A DNA stretch of 64,000 nucleotides from Metabacillus fastidiosus NBRC 101226 (GTDB lineage: Bacteria > Bacillota > Bacilli > Bacillales > Bacillaceae). The DNA lies in NCBI RefSeq assembly GCF_001591625.1, contig NZ_BCVG01000005.1, positions 43,355 to 107,354 of the forward strand. The letters are read 5' to 3'. Position numbers and translations under genes: made by a program. Within the stretch, counting starts at the first letter, position 1. Every line of letters starts with the position of its first letter. Positions 59,076 through 64,000 of this stretch are shown piece by piece. The notes beneath the pieces are model-generated. The model saw only the letters and a program-made list of their open reading frames with translations, was not told where the DNA came from and made no database searches.

Positions 59076-60605
59076 ATGGAATATGTGATTGAAATGTTGA
59101 ACATCCGTAAAGAATTCCCCGGTATTGTTGCAAATGATAATATTACGCTGCAATTAAAAAAAGGGGAGATCCACGCTCTTTTAGGTGAAAATGGCGCAGG
59201 AAAATCGACATTAATGAATGTGCTGTTCGGCTTATATAAACCGGAGAAAGGTGAAATTAAAGTAAGTGGGAAACAGGTAAACATTTCGAATCCGAATATT
59301 GCAAATGAATTAGGGATTGGAATGGTTCATCAGCATTTCATGCTCGTTGATACATTTACAGTAACAGAAAATATTATATTAGGAACAGAACCGACAAAAG
59401 GCGGAACAATTAATATTCGTGATGCAGAAAAAAGAGTGAAAGAAATTTCTGAAAAATATCATTTAGCTGTGGATCCTTCAGCAAAGATTTCAGAAATATC
59501 TGTCGGTATGCAGCAACGTGTGGAAATATTAAAAACATTGTACCGTGGTGCTGATATTTTAATTTTTGATGAACCTACAGCAGTTCTGACACCACAGGAA
59601 ATAAAAGAGCTAATTCAAATTTTCAAAACACTGATCAATGAAGGAAAATCAATTATTTTAATTACCCATAAATTAAAAGAGATTATGGAAGTTTGCGATC
59701 GTGTTACTGTTATTCGTAAAGGAAAAGGAATTGGAACGGTCGATGTTCAGGAAACGAATGAAAATGAACTCGCCTCGCTCATGGTCGGCAGGGAAGTAAC
59801 ATTTAAAACAGAAAAAGCAGCTGCAAACCCAAAACATGAAGTGCTTAAAATTGAAAACCTCGTTGTAAAAGACAGCAGAAATATCACTGCTGTTGATCAT
59901 CTGAATTTATCGATTCGTGCAGGCGAGATCGTCGGAATCGCAGGTGTTGATGGAAACGGACAAACAGAGCTAATAGAAGCTGTCACAGGGCTTAGAAAGG
60001 CGGAATCAGGCTCTATAAAATTAAATGATAAAGAAATAATAAACTTAAGTCCGAGAAAAGTAACAGAAACAGGAATTGGACATATACCACAGGACCGTCA
60101 TAAACACGGGCTCGTCTTAGATTTCCCAATTGGGGAAAATATGGTGCTGCAAACATATTATAAACATCCTTATTCTAATAAAACTGTTTTAAATTTTAAA
60201 ACAATTTATGAAAAAGCGAAAAAATTAATTGAAGAGTTTGATGTCCGTACTCCGAGCATTACGACATTGGCACGTGCTCTTTCAGGTGGAAATCAGCAGA
60301 AGGCGATTATCGGCAGAGAAGTTGACCGTGATCCTGATTTATTAATAGCGGCACAGCCGACGAGAGGACTCGATGTTGGGGCAATTGAATTTATTCATCG
60401 TCGTCTTATCGAACAAAGGGACAAGGGGAAGGCAGTTCTTCTTCTTTCATTCGAGCTTGACGAAATTATGAATGTAAGCGACCGGATTGCTGTCATTTAT
60501 GAAGGGAAAATCAACGATATCGTTTTACCTCAGGAAACATCGGAACAGGAATTAGGATTATTAATGGCTGGAAGCAAACGCCGGGAAGCTGGTGCAGGAT
60601 TATGA
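59076..60605 (+). CDS. nupO: Nucleoside ABC transporter, ATP-binding protein
   Basis: A 509-residue tandem ABC ATPase of the sugar/nucleoside (Carb2/NupO) type. The first nucleotide-binding domain has Walker A GENGAGKST, signature SVGMQQRVEIL and Walker B LIFDEPTAVLTP. The second has a degenerate Walker A (GVDGNGQTEL), signature LSGGNQQKA and AAQPTRGLDVGA. Such asymmetry is normal for this family. The ATG at 59076 follows GAAGGAGTG; a GTG at 59067 lies in that motif. It overlaps nupP by 4 bases. Confidence 0.93.
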   Translation: MEYVIEMLNIRKEFPGIVANDNITLQLKKGEIHALLGENGAGKSTLMNVLFGLYKPEKGEIKVSGKQVNISNPNIANELGIGMVHQHFMLVDTFTVTENIILGTEPTKGGTINIRDAEKRVKEISEKYHLAVDPSAKISEISVGMQQRVEILKTLYRGADILIFDEPTAVLTPQEIKELIQIFKTLINEGKSIILITHKLKEIMEVCDRVTVIRKGKGIGTVDVQETNENELASLMVGREVTFKTEKAAANPKHEVLKIENLVVKDSRNITAVDHLNLSIRAGEIVGIAGVDGNGQTELIEAVTGLRKAESGSIKLNDKEIINLSPRKVTETGIGHIPQDRHKHGLVLDFPIGENMVLQTYYKHPYSNKTVLNFKTIYEKAKKLIEEFDVRTPSITTLARALSGGNQQKAIIGREVDRDPDLLIAAQPTRGLDVGAIEFIHRRLIEQRDKGKAVLLLSFELDEIMNVSDRIAVIYEGKINDIVLPQETSEQELGLLMAGSKRREAGAGL

Positions 60606-61651
60606 ATCAGACTCGCTATATGAATATATTCGTACCTGTTGTCGCTGTTCTTTTAGGTTTGCTGAGCGGAGCTGTCATTATGTTGATTAGCGGTTATGAC
60701 CCGATTGCAGGCTACAGTGCCTTATTATCCGGAATTTTCGGTGAAACATATTATCTTGGTGAGACAGTCAGACAATTAACACCATATATTTTGACAGGTC
60801 TTGCTGTTGCGTTTGCTTTTCGGACAGGTTTATTTAATATCGGTGTGGAAGGCCAAGTGCTTGTAGGATGGTTAGCCGCTGTTTGGGTCGGTGTGGCATT
60901 TGAATTGCCGAAATTCATACATCTGCCCTTATCAATTTTAGCAGCAGGTTTGGCTGGAGCATTATGGGCTTTTGTACCAGGGTATTTAAAAGCAAGATTT
61001 AGAGTTCATGAAGTAATCGTATCTATTATGATGAATTATATTGCTTTGCATGTGACAAATGCTCTTATCCGTTTCGTTCTTACAGATAATGCTGATAAAA
61101 CACAAAATATTTATCCTAGCGCATCGCTCCGTTCTGAATTCTTTTCATCTGTAACCGATTATTCAAGAATGCATAATGGGATATTTCTTGCGATTATTGC
61201 AGCGATTGTTATGTGGTTTTTACTTGAACGGACGACGAAAGGATTTGAACTCCGTGCTGTTGGCTTTAACCAGCATGCTGCACATTATTCAGGGATGAAT
61301 GTGAAACAGAATATTATTTTATCAATGGTTATTTCCGGAGTTTTTGCGGGTGTTGCTGGTGCAATGGAAGGTCTTGGGACGTTTCAATTTGTCTCTATAA
61401 AAAATGCTTTCACTGGTATCGGCTTTGATGGAATTGCCGTTGCTCTTATCGGAGGAAATACTGCAATTGGTATTATTTTTGCTGCTATTCTGTTTGGAGG
61501 ATTACAAGTAGGCGGTTTAAACATGCCATCTGAGGCCGGTGTTCCGACGGAGCTTGTGGAGATTGTAATCGCTCTCATAATTTTCTTCGTTGCCTCCAGC
61601 TATATTATTCGAATCTTGCTATTTCGACTTAAGAAGGAGGAGAAAAAATGA
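60602..61651 (+). CDS. nupP: Nucleoside ABC transporter permease (NupP type)
   Basis: A 349-residue permease of the BPD_transp_2 family with about eight to ten membrane segments. The conserved FRTGLFNIGVEGQVLVGWLA and GLGTFQFVSIKNAFTGIGFD segments are present. It pairs with NupQ to form the channel. The ATG overlaps the nupO stop (ATGA), and its own stop overlaps nupQ in the same way, so the three are translationally coupled. Confidence 0.93.
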   Translation: MNQTRYMNIFVPVVAVLLGLLSGAVIMLISGYDPIAGYSALLSGIFGETYYLGETVRQLTPYILTGLAVAFAFRTGLFNIGVEGQVLVGWLAAVWVGVAFELPKFIHLPLSILAAGLAGALWAFVPGYLKARFRVHEVIVSIMMNYIALHVTNALIRFVLTDNADKTQNIYPSASLRSEFFSSVTDYSRMHNGIFLAIIAAIVMWFLLERTTKGFELRAVGFNQHAAHYSGMNVKQNIILSMVISGVFAGVAGAMEGLGTFQFVSIKNAFTGIGFDGIAVALIGGNTAIGIIFAAILFGGLQVGGLNMPSEAGVPTELVEIVIALIIFFVASSYIIRILLFRLKKEEKK

Positions 61652-62607
61652 GTGTTTTACAAATGTTGAATATTATTATCCCAACTGCTCTATTTGTCGC
61701 TGCGCCACTCATTTTCACTGCATTAGGCGGAGTATTCAGTGAACGGTCCGGTGTTGTAAATATCGGTTTGGAAGGCCTGATGATTATCGGTGCATTTGCC
61801 GGAATATTATTTAATCTTACATTCGCTGATGTGTTTGGAAATATGACACCATGGCTTTCTATTTTGGCTGGATTAGTTGCGGGTGCGCTGCTATCTGTTC
61901 TTCATGCGGTTGCTTCGATTACATTTAAGGCAGATCAGACAGTAAGCGGTGTTGCAATTAACTTTCTCGCTGCGGGATTAGCGATCTTTTTAGTAAAACT
62001 CCTATATGACAAGGGTCAGACAGATAGAATCCAAATAAGCTTTAATAAATTCAATGTTCCCATTTTAAGTGATATTCCAATCATTGGGAAGATGTTTTTC
62101 CAAGGGGGATATATTACATCCTATATTGCGATTATTGTTGCATTTATTGTCTTTTTTATCTTGTATAAAACACCGTTTGGACTGAGAATCCGTTCCGTTG
62201 GTGAGCATCCGATGGCAGCCGATACGATGGGAATCAACGTTGTGAAGATGAGATATATTGGTGTTATTTTAAGCGGAGCATTTGCAGGCGTGGGCGGCGC
62301 TGTCTATGCAATGATTATTTCAAGGGATTTCAGTCATGCGACAATTAGCGGGCAGGGATTTATGGCACTTGCTGCCGTCATTTTTGGTAAATGGCATCCA
62401 TTGGGTGCAATGGGGGCAGCGCTTTTTTTCGGACTTGCTCAAGGATTGAGCATTATAGGCGGGACGCTTCCTTTTCTGAAAAATATTCCGGCTGTTTATT
62501 TATTAATCTTGCCGTATGTTTTGACAATTCTTGCTTTAACCGGATTTATCGGACGCGCGGATGCACCGAAAGCCTCCGGTATTCCGTATATAAAAGGGAA
62601 AAGATAG
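61648..62607 (+). CDS. nupQ: Nucleoside ABC transporter permease (NupQ type)
   Basis: A 319-residue permease of the same family, with TALGGVFSERSGVVNIGLEG near the N-terminus, VSGVAINFLAAGLAIFLV and the C-terminal ISGQGFMALAAVIFGKWHP. About eight to ten membrane segments. It completes the NupNOPQ importer for nucleosides. AAGGAGGAG precedes the ATG. No terminator was evident in the 88 bases before the next gene, so the MFS gene may be co-transcribed. Confidence 0.93.
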   Translation: MSVLQMLNIIIPTALFVAAPLIFTALGGVFSERSGVVNIGLEGLMIIGAFAGILFNLTFADVFGNMTPWLSILAGLVAGALLSVLHAVASITFKADQTVSGVAINFLAAGLAIFLVKLLYDKGQTDRIQISFNKFNVPILSDIPIIGKMFFQGGYITSYIAIIVAFIVFFILYKTPFGLRIRSVGEHPMAADTMGINVVKMRYIGVILSGAFAGVGGAVYAMIISRDFSHATISGQGFMALAAVIFGKWHPLGAMGAALFFGLAQGLSIIGGTLPFLKNIPAVYLLILPYVLTILALTGFIGRADAPKASGIPYIKGKR

Positions 62608-62695
62608 GAGAACCTCTTTTTAACAGTATAGAAACATTGTTTTTAAGGCAAAATTTAAACGTTTATTAAAAAATACAGATAGGTGGATGAAGTGC

Positions 62696-63931
62696 TTGTA
62701 TAAAGAGAAAAAACTTGATTTATTAGCATTATCTTCCGTTCCGCTCGTAATGACATTGGGGAATTCGATGCTCATTCCGGTATTGCCGCAACTCGCAAGT
62801 CAATTAAATATAAGTGCATTTCACGTATCTCTAATTATTACTGTTTATTCTATTGTTGCGATTCTGCTCATTCCGGTTGCCGGATATTTATCCGACCGGT
62901 TCGGGAGGAAAAATGTCCTTGTTCCATGTCTTATTATTGCTGGAATTGGCGGTGCTATTTCTGCTTTTGCGTCATGGAAGCTTGATGATCCCTTTAATAT
63001 GATTATTGTCGGAAGAATTTTACAAGGGATTGGTTCTGCCGGTTCTTTCCCGATCGTTCTTCCATTAGTCGGTGACATGTTTAAAAAAGATACGGATGTA
63101 AGTGCGGCACTAGGATTGACAGAAACATCAAATACAGCGGGGAAAGTACTGAGTCCGATCGTTGGTGCACTATTAGCTTCTTTTTTATGGTATCTTCCAT
63201 TTGTATTTATCCCGATCTTTTGCTTAATCAGTGTGCTGCTAGTCCTTTTTCTCGTTAAAACACCGAAAAAGCAGGTGGGGGAAAAGCCGGCATTTAAGGA
63301 ATTTTTTGCTGGAGTAAAATCAACCTATCGAAAAAATAATAAATGGCTGAACTCCATTTTTATTGTCGGATGTCTTATTATGTTCGTCTTATTCGGCATC
63401 TTGTTTTATTTATCCGATATATTAGAAAAGGACTATAATATTGACGGTGTATACAAAGGAGCACTGCTTGCTATTCCGCTGCTTGCTCTATCGTTATGTT
63501 CCTATGTAGCGGGGAAAAAAATTGGACAAAATAAAAACGCGATGAAGATTATTACAGTAATAGGGATGGCTTTATTAGCAGGGTCTTTCGTTTTGCTCAG
63601 GTTCCAGCATTCATTTATTTTCCTTCTTTCCTTGCTTGTGTTTAGTGGAATTGGTATCGGTATTGCCCTTCCGTGCCTAGATGCGCTCATTACAGCAGGA
63701 ATTGAGAAAGAGGAAAGGGGAACGATTACCTCTCTATATAGTTCTATGCGATTTGTTGGTGTTGCGAGCGGACCACCGATATACGCATATATTATGTCTG
63801 TTTCAGAGCACTTGGTTTACTACGTTTCAGGTGCGGCAAGCCTACTTGCTCTTTTAATCGTCATGTTATTTATTAAACCTGAAAAAGAGAAGAAAAAAAA
63901 TCAGATAAAAAGGGTTCCGCGCCTTGTATAG
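62696..63931 (+). CDS. ymfD: MFS exporter, YmfD-like
   Basis: A 411-residue major facilitator with 12 predicted membrane segments. The drug:H+ antiporter motif A is clear (GYLSDRFGRKNVL, about residue 68), along with MTLGNSMLIPVLPQL and VLQGIGSAGSFPI-type segments (here GRILQGIGSAGSFP). It resembles B. subtilis YmfD (BcbE), reported as a bacillibactin exporter, and that gene also lies downstream of ymfC; the substrate here is not proven. TTG 62696 was chosen because AGGTGG at 62681-62686 is well spaced; the ATG at 62687 is too close to it. Confidence 0.8.
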   Translation: MYKEKKLDLLALSSVPLVMTLGNSMLIPVLPQLASQLNISAFHVSLIITVYSIVAILLIPVAGYLSDRFGRKNVLVPCLIIAGIGGAISAFASWKLDDPFNMIIVGRILQGIGSAGSFPIVLPLVGDMFKKDTDVSAALGLTETSNTAGKVLSPIVGALLASFLWYLPFVFIPIFCLISVLLVLFLVKTPKKQVGEKPAFKEFFAGVKSTYRKNNKWLNSIFIVGCLIMFVLFGILFYLSDILEKDYNIDGVYKGALLAIPLLALSLCSYVAGKKIGQNKNAMKIITVIGMALLAGSFVLLRFQHSFIFLLSLLVFSGIGIGIALPCLDALITAGIEKEERGTITSLYSSMRFVGVASGPPIYAYIMSVSEHLVYYVSGAASLLALLIVMLFIKPEKEKKKNQIKRVPRLV

Positions 63932-63978
63932 AAAAAAGACTGCTTCGTTTAAGGGAAATAAGCGGCAGTCTTTTTTTA
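63932..63978 (+). terminator. Rho-independent terminator after ymfD
   Basis: AAAAAAGACTGC (63932-63943) pairs with GCAGTCTTTTTTT (63965-63977) around a large loop; the T-run is in the second arm. Confidence 0.85.
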
Positions 63979-64000
63979 TCCCAGCCTTAACAGGCAGTAA
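63977..64000 (+). mobile_element. Start of a third copy of the omega-RNA-like repeat (cut by window edge)
   Basis: The last bases, from TATCCCAGC to GGCAGTA, align without gaps to the first 23 bases of copy B (54741-54763) with 19 identities. The element would continue beyond the window. Confidence 0.35.

Noticed and set aside
60001..60350. Degenerate second Walker A of the NupO ATPase as damage
   Set aside because: The asymmetric second nucleotide-binding domain is typical for this transporter family.

Overview
The window is a low-GC Gram-positive chromosome segment from an endospore-forming, motile member of the Bacillaceae. Gene order follows the Bacillus subtilis segment from the distal fla/che operon to spoIIIE-ymfC almost gene for gene, and many proteins can be recognised from remembered B. 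subtilis sequences. Endospore formation is supported by dpaA/dpaB (dipicolinate synthase), spoIIIE, ylxY and the DapG-type aspartokinase. The species cannot be fixed by reading alone. Almost everything is on the + strand; the one clear exception is a GDPD-family gene.

Layout. (1) 1-17177: the 3' half of the fla/che operon, running swrD (5' cut off), fliL, fliM, fliY, cheY, fliO, fliP, fliQ, fliR, flhB, flhA, flhF, flhG, cheB, cheA, cheW, cheC, cheD, sigD, swrB. This supplies the flagellar switch, the export gate, flagellar placement, chemotaxis signalling and the flagellar sigma factor. (2) 17189-26360: rpsB, tsf, pyrH, frr, uppS, cdsA, dxr, rasP, proS (translation, UMP synthesis, isoprenoid and phospholipid precursors, intramembrane proteolysis). 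(3) polC. (4) 30924-38311: the rimP-nusA-rnpM(ylxR)-ylxQ-infB-ylxP-rbfA operon and truB-ribF, with a leader that holds two strong hairpins. (5) rpsO and pnp, each with its own sigma-A-like promoter. (6) ylxY-mlpA-ymxH. (7) dpaA-dpaB-asd-dapG-dapA, which links the diaminopimelate pathway to spore dipicolinate. (8) rnjB, tepA, ylzJ, spoIIIE. (9) A GntR regulator (ymfC), a convergent GDPD gene, a nucleoside ABC importer of the NupNOPQ type, and an MFS exporter resembling YmfD.

The conserved core is ordinary; the unusual material sits in the junctions. Three junctions (dapA/rnjB, spoIIIE/ymfC and downstream of the MFS gene at the window edge) carry pieces of a related non-coding repeat that resembles the omega-RNA/right end of IS200/IS605-type TnpB elements. 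A fourth junction (GDPD/nupN) holds a heavily decayed tnpB pseudogene. Two leaders look like possible RNA switches: rnjB has four mutually complementary segments, one covering its ribosome binding site, and tepA has its ribosome binding site buried in a long hairpin. The nusA leader has the architecture expected of an autoregulatory attenuator. No rRNA, tRNA, CRISPR array, intact insertion sequence, prophage or defence system was seen.
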